Positions 55,946 to 64,000 of a stretch of DNA of 64,000 nucleotides are shown here, in pieces. The notes below the pieces were generated by a model. The model did no database searches and was not told the origin of the DNA. It worked only from the letters and a program-made list of their open reading frames with translations. Numbering within the stretch: position 1 is the first letter of the stretch; each line of letters opens with the position of its first letter. The stretch is from a bacterium (GTDB lineage Bacteria > Vulcanimicrobiota > Vulcanimicrobiia > Vulcanimicrobiales > Vulcanimicrobiaceae). The stretch is taken from assembly GCA_021790935.1 (NCBI GenBank), contig JAJYFL010000008.1, positions 1 to 64,000 of the forward strand. Direction: 5' to 3'. The translations under genes were made by a program, and so were the position numbers.

Positions 55946-58900
55946 ATGCCTACGGTACGCCCGCCATTTCGTCTCGACGAGGTTCGAAACTCTTTTGCGC
56001 CGGCTTACTGGGCGAGGGGGCAAGCCTACTACGATCGCGGCCGCGTGCTCGAAGTTCGCGTCGACGCAGATGGTACGCAGATCCACGCATTCGTCGCGGG
56101 CAGCGACAAGGCGCCGTACCGAGTCGGCCTCGTCGCGCGTGCGCGGAACGGCCGCTGGCTGATTGAGGGTACGTGTACGTGCCCGATCGGCTATAATTGC
56201 AAGCACGTCGTGGCGGCCCTCTTCCGGGCGCTCGATCCGTATGCAAACGCGCAAGCGACGGCTGTAGAACCTTTGCCGCGCGATAAAGCGGACGGCGCGG
56301 TCGATCTATGGCTGGAGAAACTTTCGGAGACCGCGCGCCGCGTCGGAGCGCCGCCTGGGCGCGGTAACGACGAGTTCGTAATGTACGTCGTGGACGTGCG
56401 TGAGTACGGCTTTACGCCGCGGGTCGTCGTCGAACCGTACGTCGTCCGGCGCCGCGTCTCGGGGGAGGTCGGAAAGCCGCGCTCTTACACGATGTACACG
56501 CTCGCGGAATCGACCGCCGGATTCGTACAGGCGGTCGACGTCGTAATCGGGCGGCTGGCGACAGCCGCCGAACGCTCCTACGGAAACGAGCTGCGCCGAG
56601 CCGAACTACTCGAGGCCCTGCTGCGGGCCGCGATCTCCACCGGACGGTGCCACTGGCGCGAGGCGAAGAACCCGGCGATCGCGTTTGGTGCCGCACGCAC
56701 CGGAGAGATCGCCTGGCAGCTCGGAAGCGATGGGCGTCAACGGCCGGTGCTCGCCGGCGGCGACGGCAAGGTTGCGCTGCTCCCCGCGGTTCCGGTCTGG
56801 TACCTCGATACGACGACGTGGGAAGCCGGACCGATCGATCTCGGCGTTCCCGCGCAGATCGCTTCAACGCTCCTGCACGCGCCGGCGCTCGCACCGGTTC
56901 ACGCCTCGCGCCTACGCCGCGTTTGGGAGCGCGAACTGGCGCCGTTCGCGGTCGAGCCGCCGAGCGTCGAGGTGGGGGAAGACGTTCTCGCCGACGATCC
57001 GGTCCCATGTCTTTTGATACGGACGCGCACCGTGCAGGCCGTGTGGCGCCGCGCCGACGAGTACGACGTCGCGGTGCTGGCCTTCGATTACGGTGGCACG
57101 GTCGTCGACCCGCTCGACTTTCGCGAAGAATTTCGGAGCGTAGCCGACGATCACGTGAAGCGCTGGCCGCGCCGCTTCGCCTTCGAACGTACGGCCGAAG
57201 AGCGCTTGAAGAGCTTGGGGCTTGAGGCGTTCCTCCTCGACGAGGAGATGACGCTTACCGAGTTCGCGCTCCCGCCGAAGGGCGGCGAGGCGCGTTGGGC
57301 GCGGTTCCTGGATCGCGTCGTTCCGCAATTGCGCGAGGAGGGCTGGCGCGTCGAGGTGGATCCGAGATTCCGCCACCGCGTCGTACGCGCCGATTCGCCG
57401 TGGAGCGCCGACCTCGTCGAAAACGAGAATCACTGGTTCGAGCTCGATCTCGGCACCGAGATCGGCGGACACCGCATCTCGCTCTTGCCGGTCGTCGTCG
57501 AGGCGTTACGGCGCCTGCCGCGCGACCGGTCGGAGTCGCCGCTCGCCGCGCTCGAAAACGGCGAACCGCTCTACGCGCCGCTGCCCGACGGCACGTTCGT
57601 CGTACTGCCCGCCGACCGCCTAAAGATCGTGCTGGCGACGCTGGTAGAACTCTACGATGCCGACCCGCTCTCTGCTAACGGGGCTTTGCCCGTCACGCTC
57701 GCGCAAGCCGCGCATCTGGACGATCTCGAGGAGTCGCTTCATCTGCAGGGGCGGGGCGGCGAACGATTGCGAGCGCTGGCGCGGTCGCTGCGCGAGTTCT
57801 CCGGTCTGGCCGAAGTCCGCGTTCCGCGCGGCTTTGCGACGACGCTGCGCCCCTATCAGCAGACCGGTCTCAACTGGTTGCAGTTCTTGCGAGCGCACGA
57901 CCTCGGCGGCATCCTGGCCGACGATATGGGGCTCGGAAAGACGGTGCAGGCGCTCGCGCATATCCTCGTCGAGAAGCGCGCGGGGCGTCTGGGGCACCCG
58001 TCGCTGATCGTCGCGCCGACGAGCGTTCTTCCCAACTGGGCGAGCGAGTGCCGGCGCTTCGCGCGCGGCTTGCGCGTCTTGACGCTGCACGGACCTCATC
58101 GTGCGGAGAACGTGCCCGAGATCGAGCGTGCCGACATCGTGCTCACGAGCTATCCGCTGCTGGTACGCGACGCCGAGATGCTGCTCGAGCGCCGCTGGGA
58201 GATCGTGGTGCTCGACGAGGCGCAGGCCATCAAGAACCCGCAGGCCAAGGCGACCAAGATCGCGTGGAGGCTCGATGCGGCGCAGCGCCTCGCGCTGACG
58301 GGAACTCCGATCGAGAACCACCTCGACGAGCTCTGGTCGATCCTCACGTTTGCGATGCCGGGTCTGCTCGGCGATCGCAAGCGCTTCACGCGCGTCTTCC
58401 GAACGCCGATCGAGAAGCATGCCGATCTCGAGCGTTCGGCGGTGCTGGCCGCGCGCGTGCGGCCGTTCGTGCTTCGCCGCACGAAGTCGCAAGTCGAGGA
58501 GCAGCTCCCCGAAAAGACCGAGATCGTGCAGCGGATCGAACTAGGCGGCGAACAGCGCGACCTCTACGAAGCCGTGCGCCTCGCCATGCACGAGCGCGTG
58601 GCTCGGGAAGTCGGCCAGCGCGGCCTTTCGCGCAGCCGGATCGTCGTGCTCGATGCGCTGTTGAAGTTACGCCAGGTCTGCTGCGATCCGCGTTTGGTGA
58701 AGCTCGCATCGGCGCGCGGCGTCCGCGGCTCGGCCAAGTTGGAACTCTTGCTTGAGATGCTCCCCGAGCTTATCGAAGAAGGGCGGCGCGTGCTGCTCTT
58801 CTCGCAGTTCACGAGCATGCTCGACTTGATCGTCCCCGAAGTCCGCGCGCTCGCGATCCCCTTCGTCGAGCTGCGCGGCGACACGACCGATCGCGCAACG

Positions 58901-59239
58901 CCGGTGCGGCGCTTCCAGGAGCGGGAGGTTCCGCTCTTTCTCATCAGTCTCAAAGCCGGGGGAACGGGCTTGAACCTGACGGCCGCCGATACCGTCATCC
59001 ACTACGATCCCTGGTGGAACCCGGCGGTCGAACGCCAGGCTACCGATCGCGCGCATCGTATCGGCCAAGAGCGACACGTCTTCGTTTACAAGCTCGTGAC
59101 GGTCGGCACCGTCGAAGAGCGGATCCTCGAGATGCAGTCGCGCAAAGCCGCGTTGGCCGACGTGCTGTTCGAGGCGCGGCGCGATCCCGGCAAGCCTTTC
59201 GACGCCGCCGACCTGGAGATGCTCTTCGCGCCGCTATGA
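55946..59239 (+). CDS. SWIM zinc-finger SNF2-family helicase
   Basis: 1097 residues from the ATG at 55946. An N-terminal SWIM zinc finger C-x-C-x5-C-x-H (residues 77-87) is followed by a ~550-residue region of unknown fold, then a complete SNF2 ATPase. The ATPase has DDMGLGKTVQ (about 660), motif II DEAQ (about 757), LTGTPIENHLDELWSI, and the helicase C part with GGTGLNLTAADTVIHYDPWW and RAHRIGQ. Members move on double-stranded DNA or remodel protein-DNA complexes. The native role is not known; no restriction or defence genes are adjacent. Confidence 0.92.
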   Translation: MPTVRPPFRLDEVRNSFAPAYWARGQAYYDRGRVLEVRVDADGTQIHAFVAGSDKAPYRVGLVARARNGRWLIEGTCTCPIGYNCKHVVAALFRALDPYANAQATAVEPLPRDKADGAVDLWLEKLSETARRVGAPPGRGNDEFVMYVVDVREYGFTPRVVVEPYVVRRRVSGEVGKPRSYTMYTLAESTAGFVQAVDVVIGRLATAAERSYGNELRRAELLEALLRAAISTGRCHWREAKNPAIAFGAARTGEIAWQLGSDGRQRPVLAGGDGKVALLPAVPVWYLDTTTWEAGPIDLGVPAQIASTLLHAPALAPVHASRLRRVWERELAPFAVEPPSVEVGEDVLADDPVPCLLIRTRTVQAVWRRADEYDVAVLAFDYGGTVVDPLDFREEFRSVADDHVKRWPRRFAFERTAEERLKSLGLEAFLLDEEMTLTEFALPPKGGEARWARFLDRVVPQLREEGWRVEVDPRFRHRVVRADSPWSADLVENENHWFELDLGTEIGGHRISLLPVVVEALRRLPRDRSESPLAALENGEPLYAPLPDGTFVVLPADRLKIVLATLVELYDADPLSANGALPVTLAQAAHLDDLEESLHLQGRGGERLRALARSLREFSGLAEVRVPRGFATTLRPYQQTGLNWLQFLRAHDLGGILADDMGLGKTVQALAHILVEKRAGRLGHPSLIVAPTSVLPNWASECRRFARGLRVLTLHGPHRAENVPEIERADIVLTSYPLLVRDAEMLLERRWEIVVLDEAQAIKNPQAKATKIAWRLDAAQRLALTGTPIENHLDELWSILTFAMPGLLGDRKRFTRVFRTPIEKHADLERSAVLAARVRPFVLRRTKSQVEEQLPEKTEIVQRIELGGEQRDLYEAVRLAMHERVAREVGQRGLSRSRIVVLDALLKLRQVCCDPRLVKLASARGVRGSAKLELLLEMLPELIEEGRRVLLFSQFTSMLDLIVPEVRALAIPFVELRGDTTDRATPVRRFQEREVPLFLISLKAGGTGLNLTAADTVIHYDPWWNPAVERQATDRAHRIGQERHVFVYKLVTVGTVEERILEMQSRKAALADVLFEARRDPGKPFDAADLEMLFAPL

Positions 59240-60619
59240 CGGCGGTCCGGCCCACACCGTCTGCACGTTGACGAACTCACGGATGCCGAAGGAGCCGAGC
59301 TCGCGTCCGTAGCCGCTACGCTTGATGCCGCCGAAGGGAAGGCGCGGGTCGCTCGCGACCATGCCGTTGACGAAGACCGCTCCCGCTTCGATGCGCTGCG
59401 CGAGGCGCAGCGCGTGCGCCGTATCGCGCGTCCAGATCGATGCGCCCAAACCGAAGTTCGACCGGTTGGCGAGCGCGATTGCCGCGTCTTCGTCGCCTGC
59501 GCAGATAACCGCTGCGGCCGGTCCGAACGTCTCTTCGTCGAACGCCGGCATGCCGGGGCCGGCGTCGGCGAGCACCGTCGGTTCGTAGAAGAAGCCGGCG
59601 CGGTCGAGCGGCCGGCCGCCGGTGACGATGCGGGCTCCATCCACGACCGATGCGGTGATCTGCCGGTGCAGCGCATCGCGCAGGTCGGCGCGCGCGCACG
59701 GGCCGAGGTCGTTGAGTTCGTCCATCGGGTTGCCGACGCTCTGGCCGGCGGCCGCGCGCGCGAAGCGTTCGACGAAGCGTTCGTAGAGATCGCGATGGAC
59801 GATGAAGCGCTTGGCGGCGATGCAGCTCTGCCCGTTATTTTGAAAGCGCGCCTTGACGGCAATCGCCACGGCAAGGTCCAGATCGGCGTCGGGTAAGACG
59901 ACGAAGGGATCGGATCCGCCAAGTTCCAGCACGCATTTTTTCAAGGATCGACCGGCTGCGGAGGCTACGGCGATGCCCGCGCGTTCGCTGCCCGTGAGCG
60001 TGACCGCGGCGATGCGCTCGTCGGCGATCAAGTCGTCGGCGTCGGCGTTGCTCAGCAGCAGCGTAGCGAACAGTCCTGCGGGTGCGCCCGCTTCGGCAAA
60101 GAGCCGCTCGATCTCGAGGCCGCACCGCGTGGTATTTTCGGCGTGCTTCAAAACGACGGCGTTCCCTGCCATCAGCGCGGGAGCGGCGGCCCGCACGACC
60201 TGCCAATATGGGAAGTTCCACGGCATGATCGCGAAGATGACGCCTAGGGGACGAAATGCGACCAGGCTGCGCGCGGCGTTCCCGGCCACCTCCTCGTCGG
60301 CTAAGAACGCTTCGGCGTGTCGTGCGAAGTAGTCGCAGCACGAGGCGCATTTCTCGACCTCCGCGCGTGCTTGCGCGATCGGCTTGCCCATCTCCCGGAC
60401 GGCGGTCTGCGCGAGCGACTCGCGCCGGGCACGCAATGCCGCCGCGACGGCGTGCAGGAGCGCGGCGCGGTGGGCGATCGGAGCGCGGCCCCAACGCCCG
60501 AAGGCTTCGCGTGCCGCGGTCAGGCGCTCGTCGATTTCGCGGGCGCTCGCGTAGGCGAACCGTTCGAGTTCGCCGCCGGTCGACGGATCGACCGTTAGTA
60601 TATCCCGTGCTGCGCCCAT
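59234..60619 (-). CDS. NAD(P)-dependent aldehyde dehydrogenase (succinate-semialdehyde type)
   Basis: 461 residues. Catalytic Glu232 (LELGGSDPF) and Cys266 (NNGQSCIAAK) are present, with MPWNFPYWQ and the C-terminal FGGIKRSGYGREL. The sequence is closest in style to GabD-like succinate-semialdehyde dehydrogenases, but substrate is not certain. Its 3' end overlaps the convergent SNF2 gene by 6 bp and its start overlaps the M16 gene end by 25 bp. Confidence 0.9.
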   Translation of the reverse strand: MGAARDILTVDPSTGGELERFAYASAREIDERLTAAREAFGRWGRAPIAHRAALLHAVAAALRARRESLAQTAVREMGKPIAQARAEVEKCASCCDYFARHAEAFLADEEVAGNAARSLVAFRPLGVIFAIMPWNFPYWQVVRAAAPALMAGNAVVLKHAENTTRCGLEIERLFAEAGAPAGLFATLLLSNADADDLIADERIAAVTLTGSERAGIAVASAAGRSLKKCVLELGGSDPFVVLPDADLDLAVAIAVKARFQNNGQSCIAAKRFIVHRDLYERFVERFARAAAGQSVGNPMDELNDLGPCARADLRDALHRQITASVVDGARIVTGGRPLDRAGFFYEPTVLADAGPGMPAFDEETFGPAAAVICAGDEDAAIALANRSNFGLGASIWTRDTAHALRLAQRIEAGAVFVNGMVASDPRLPFGGIKRSGYGRELGSFGIREFVNVQTVWAGPPS

Positions 60620-63300
60620 GGCCCCGTCGGTCCGGCAAAGATCTCGATCAGCCGGTTCGGCCGCAGATACTTGCGCGCGACGCGCTGCACGTCGGCGGCG
60701 GTAATGCCGGCGTAGCGGTCGTTCAGCGTTGCGTAATAATCCAGCGGTAGACCGTTGGTTGCGATGGTGAGCAGTTCGCCGACCTGCGCGTCGGCCGATT
60801 GTTGAGCTAGGAGCGCGCTTGAAACCAGGCGCGTCTTCGCTTCGGCGAGCTCCGTCTGCGTCACGGGGTGATCCCTGAGCCGTTCGAGCTGCTGCCGGAT
60901 GATTGCGATCGCGGGCAGCACCTTACCGGGCCGCGCGCTCAACTCGATCTGAAAGTCGCCGCGGTCGCGATCGGCCTCGAACGTACTCTGAACGCTGTAG
61001 ACCAGGCCGCGCCGTTGCCGCAGGTCTTGCCAAAGGCGTGATTCGAAGAACCCGCCGCCGCCTAGAATCTGGTTGAGCACGGAAAACGCGTAGTAATCCG
61101 GGCTCGTTCGTGGGATTGCGGGCTGGCCGAGCTTCAGGAAGACTTGGTTAGCGGCGGTTCCGATGTAGGCGTATCCGCGGTGAGCCGCCGGCAACGGCAT
61201 CTGTGCGATGTCGGGCTTGGGCCCGGCGTTCTTCCACGAGCCGAACGCACGTTCCACTTCCGCACGCGCCTGCTCCGGCGTGATGTCGCCGACGATCGCG
61301 ATCGTGGTCAGGTCCGGGCGCCAGTACGCTTTCGTATAGGCGAGGAGATCGTCGCGCGTGATCGACGCGACCGATAGCGGCGTTGCATAACGCAGCCCGG
61401 GGTCGTTCGGTGCCAATAGCCGCTCCAGAAACGCCCGGTCGATCATGACGCCGGAGATGTCGTTCTCCGTGTTGATGCTGTTCGCAAGCTGTTCGCGCTG
61501 CAGGCGCAGCCAGTGCTCCGGGAAGGTGGGATGCTCCTCGCCATCGGCCAGCACGTTCAGCAGCGTTCCGAAGTCTTGCGCGAAACCGTGGGCGGAGAAG
61601 GTCTGCCCGAGCTCGACGGCTGCGCCGATGTCGTCGGTCACCTTGCGTAACGTGTTGAAGCCGTAATGCTCGCTTCCGAAGTTCGCCACCGTTGAAGCCA
61701 GGCGTACGGTGCCTTCGTGGCCCGGCGGCACGAAGGCCGGCGACGAGGCGATCGAACCGCTGACGTACACCGTCGGCCGGTCGGTCTTCTCTTGCACGAT
61801 GACCTTGAGGCCGTTGGGCAGTACGAACATCGTGGGATGGAGTTTGCTGCGCGCGGTCGTCGGTTTGCGAACGGCTTCGCGGATCCACTTCGGCTCGATG
61901 ATCGGGCCGCTGGGAGCGCGCGAGGAAAAATTGTCGGACGCGGCCGTGCTGCTCTTCTGGGATTCGCCTTTAGGCGGCGTGTCGCTCGGGCGAAGATGAC
62001 CGACGACGTTGGGCGTCGTCAAGTACTTACGAGCCGCGGCCAGCAGGTCGGCCGGCGTAAGGGCGGCGAGCCGGGCGTCCTCGGCGTGGACTTTTTCGCC
62101 GACCACGCCGTAGGTATAGCCGACTAAATCTCCGTACCCGCCGATCGAATCGGCGCTGAAGACGCGTTCGGCAATCGTCTGGCGTTTCGCGGCGGTGACG
62201 ATGCCGGGCGCGAAACCGCTCTTCAGCACGGCGTCCATGGTGTGTTGAAAGACCGCTTGCGCTTCCTCGCTCGTGTGCCCCGGATTCAGAACGATGAAGA
62301 CGTTCATCAACCCGCCGCGCAGCTGCGTGTCGGCGTTGGCTTCGACGGCCAGCGCGATATTCGTCTCGACCAGAGCTTGATAGAACGGTCCGCGTTGGTT
62401 GGCGATCAGCGTCGCGAGCGTACTGATCGCCGGCTCGCCCGGCTCCTTGTCGCCGGGAACGGCGTACGCGAGGTCGAGCACCTCAAATGGGAAGGGGAAC
62501 TGCGCTTCGACGACCTTGCCCGTAGCGGCGACCGGATGAGCGGGTCTGAAGTTCGGGAGTTTGCGGGCCGGAATCGGCCCGAAATCTTTGCGCGCGACTG
62601 CGAAGACCGCTCGAGGCGTGACATCCCCCGCCACGACGAGCGTTGCGTTATTGGGTGCGTACCACTCGTGATAGTATTTCGCGATGTCCTTGACGGTAGC
62701 CCGCTCGACGTCCCGCCGATGGCCGACCGGAGTGCGCCCTGCCGGCAAACCGGGATAGGCCGCAGCGCGTACGCGCGAAAGCAAATTGAAGAACGGCGAG
62801 CTCTGGTCGCCCTCGATTTCGTTGAGGACTGCGAGCCGTTCGACGTTCCAATCGGATTGCCGGAGCAAGGCGTGCTGCATGCGATCCGCCTCGATTGCGA
62901 GCGCGATCTGGTACTTGTCCGCCGGCATGAGGAAGTAAAACTCCGTGTAATCGTAATCCGTCTGCCCGTTCATCTGGGCGCCGAGCCGCGCGACGATGTC
63001 GTCGAGGCCGCCCGCGGAGATCTCGCTGGTTCCGCGAAACATCATGTGCTCGAGCGCGTGTGCGAGCCCGGTCTTCCCGGGCGTCTCGTAGAGGGAGCCG
63101 AAGCGATAGTAGATCGCCGTTTGGACTACCGGGGCCGCGTGATCTTCCACCACCACGACCTGGAGGCCGTTATGCAGCCGAGTCGTGTAGACGTTCTTGT
63201 CACCGACGCCTGCGTCGCGAGCGTTTTCGGCGCCGATGGGCGCCGGCGCGCACCAAAGCGCAGCGGCGAAGAGCAGAAGCAGAAGAACCGGACGTTTCAA
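60595..63300 (-). CDS. Exported M16-family zinc peptidase (pitrilysin-like)
   Basis: 901 residues from a TTG overlapping the ftcD stop, with GGAG upstream. A signal peptide (about 1-24) precedes two M16 halves. The first half has the inverted zinc motif H81-A-L-E84-H85 and the third ligand Glu161, 76 residues on. The second half (about 460-900) lacks the motif and has an Arg/Tyr-type substrate pocket (as in the inactive partner half). It would degrade peptides in the periplasm. No second M16 gene is adjacent. Confidence 0.9.
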   Translation of the reverse strand: MKRPVLLLLLFAAALWCAPAPIGAENARDAGVGDKNVYTTRLHNGLQVVVVEDHAAPVVQTAIYYRFGSLYETPGKTGLAHALEHMMFRGTSEISAGGLDDIVARLGAQMNGQTDYDYTEFYFLMPADKYQIALAIEADRMQHALLRQSDWNVERLAVLNEIEGDQSSPFFNLLSRVRAAAYPGLPAGRTPVGHRRDVERATVKDIAKYYHEWYAPNNATLVVAGDVTPRAVFAVARKDFGPIPARKLPNFRPAHPVAATGKVVEAQFPFPFEVLDLAYAVPGDKEPGEPAISTLATLIANQRGPFYQALVETNIALAVEANADTQLRGGLMNVFIVLNPGHTSEEAQAVFQHTMDAVLKSGFAPGIVTAAKRQTIAERVFSADSIGGYGDLVGYTYGVVGEKVHAEDARLAALTPADLLAAARKYLTTPNVVGHLRPSDTPPKGESQKSSTAASDNFSSRAPSGPIIEPKWIREAVRKPTTARSKLHPTMFVLPNGLKVIVQEKTDRPTVYVSGSIASSPAFVPPGHEGTVRLASTVANFGSEHYGFNTLRKVTDDIGAAVELGQTFSAHGFAQDFGTLLNVLADGEEHPTFPEHWLRLQREQLANSINTENDISGVMIDRAFLERLLAPNDPGLRYATPLSVASITRDDLLAYTKAYWRPDLTTIAIVGDITPEQARAEVERAFGSWKNAGPKPDIAQMPLPAAHRGYAYIGTAANQVFLKLGQPAIPRTSPDYYAFSVLNQILGGGGFFESRLWQDLRQRRGLVYSVQSTFEADRDRGDFQIELSARPGKVLPAIAIIRQQLERLRDHPVTQTELAEAKTRLVSSALLAQQSADAQVGELLTIATNGLPLDYYATLNDRYAGITAADVQRVARKYLRPNRLIEIFAGPTGPWAQHGIY

Positions 63301-64000
63301 GGTAGTACTCCCAAGTAGTAACGAGCCGTCGCCTCGACGGCATCGTACGGCAGTGCGCCGATGAGTTCGCAACGCAGCACGGCGACGCCGCGTTCCGCCG
63401 CGAGGGCGCGAATGAGTTCCGCGACGCGGTAGAGCGGCGTAGCGTGGTAGTCGGTGACGTTGAGCGAGACCTGCACGACGCCGGCGCTCAGGCGGAAACC
63501 CAGCGCTTTGAGGGTGCGAAGGCCGCCGCCGCGCTCTCGTACCGCAGCTGCGATCCCTTTGGCAACGGTCAGGTCTCCGGTCGAAAGGTCGACGTTGAAG
63601 GCGACCAGCAGGCTGCGCGCCCCGACGGCGACGGCTCCGGCGCTTGGATGGCGCGGAACGTCACCGACATCGGGGTGCCACCCCGGGCGAGCGAAGCGTC
63701 TCTCCAGGCCTTCGAACCCTCCTCGGCGCACGACAGCGAGATCGCGCCGTTCCGGCACGGAAGCCGCCTCTCCGTAGAAGAACGACGGAACTCGATAGCG
63801 TTCCCAGATCGCGCGAGCGCTATCGCGCGCGAGGCGCACGGCCTGCTCCATCGAAGCGCCACCGAGAGGAACGAAGGGCAACACGTCGAGGGCACCGATG
63901 CGCGGATGGACGCCGGCGTGCACGCGCAGGTCGATGCGTTCGACGGCGATGCCGGCCAGCGCTACGCTTGCGGCGAGCAGATCCGAGGCGCTGCCGGCCA
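63297..64000 (-). CDS. ftcD: Glutamate formimidoyltransferase, 3' part (cut by window edge)
   Basis: The open frame runs off the right edge; about 233 residues are visible of roughly 300. HAGVHPRIGALDVLPFVP, FYGEAA and FNVDL segments, followed by the VQVSLNVTDY stretch, identify the transferase domain of FtcD. It moves the formimino group of formiminoglutamate to tetrahydrofolate, completing histidine degradation begun by HutH, HutU and HutI in this window. A cyclodeaminase domain is not present at this end. Overlaps the M16 start by 4 bp. Confidence 0.92.
   Translation of the reverse strand, partial: AGSASDLLAASVALAGIAVERIDLRVHAGVHPRIGALDVLPFVPLGGASMEQAVRLARDSARAIWERYRVPSFFYGEAASVPERRDLAVVRRGGFEGLERRFARPGWHPDVGDVPRHPSAGAVAVGARSLLVAFNVDLSTGDLTVAKGIAAAVRERGGGLRTLKALGFRLSAGVVQVSLNVTDYHATPLYRVAELIRALAAERGVAVLRCELIGALPYDAVEATARYYLGVLP

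Overview
The window is about 64 kb of dense, high-GC bacterial chromosome. Most genes lie in tight operons with 1-4 bp stop/start overlaps and many GTG, TTG and even CTG starts. A TolC-type outer-membrane channel and two LolA-like domains suggest a diderm cell envelope, while OpcA and an epsilon-like acyl-CoA carboxylase subunit recall Actinomycetota. Together this fits an uncultured high-GC lineage such as Eremiobacterota (WPS-2). That placement is an inference from gene content; there is no rRNA gene and I see no tRNA gene.

Layout. (1) 0.1-3.9 kb: small envelope or hypothetical genes, a zinc-ribbon protein and a two-domain retropepsin-like protease. (2) 3.9-12.05 kb: a peptidoglycan-recycling operon (orphan ABC ATPase, NagZ, beta-lactamase-like hydrolase, AnmK, sugar kinase, MurQ, DUF4127). 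(3) 12.1-21.2 kb, mostly minus strand: propionyl-CoA to succinyl-CoA genes (carboxylase alpha, beta and a small epsilon-like subunit, methylmalonyl-CoA epimerase and mutase) with FabI. (4) 21.2-23.3 kb: two paralogous exported proteins on either side of a SARP/TPR regulator. (5) 23.5-29.6 kb: ClpC, a MaoC hydratase, an exported Ser/Pro-rich protein and a WYL regulator, interspersed with two full copies and one solo end of a ~168-bp MITE-like element. (6) 29.9-37.4 kb: histidine utilisation (hutH, hutU, hutI, hutF-like), interrupted on the other strand by an Nramp-related transporter under an M-box Mg2+ riboswitch. (7) 37.4-44.7 kb: a beta-lactamase-like hydrolase and, divergently, a STAS / LolA-like / TetR / EmrA / EmrB / TolC efflux operon ending in a tiny basic-peptide ORF. 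(8) 44.7-53.7 kb, minus strand: a complete pentose-phosphate operon, tkt - tal::pgi fusion - gnd - zwf - opcA - pgl. (9) 53.9-64 kb: dapD and a DapC-like aminotransferase, a SWIM/SNF2 helicase, and on the minus strand an aldehyde dehydrogenase, an M16 peptidase and a truncated glutamate formimidoyltransferase.

Pathway logic. HutH, HutU and HutI would take histidine to formiminoglutamate, which FtcD at the right edge and/or the HutF-like enzyme could process. PccA, PccB, the epimerase and the mutase would carry propionyl-CoA to succinyl-CoA, but the B12-binding mutase subunit is not in the window. The pentose-phosphate operon supplies NADPH.

The strongest non-gene signals are the M-box riboswitch (32988-33147) and the ~168-bp repeat, whose central hairpin shows two compensatory base-pair changes between the two copies. 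Smaller signals are palindromes in front of the efflux operon, a 14-bp direct repeat in front of tkt, and short dispersed repeats that have become coding sequence at the ends of two genes.
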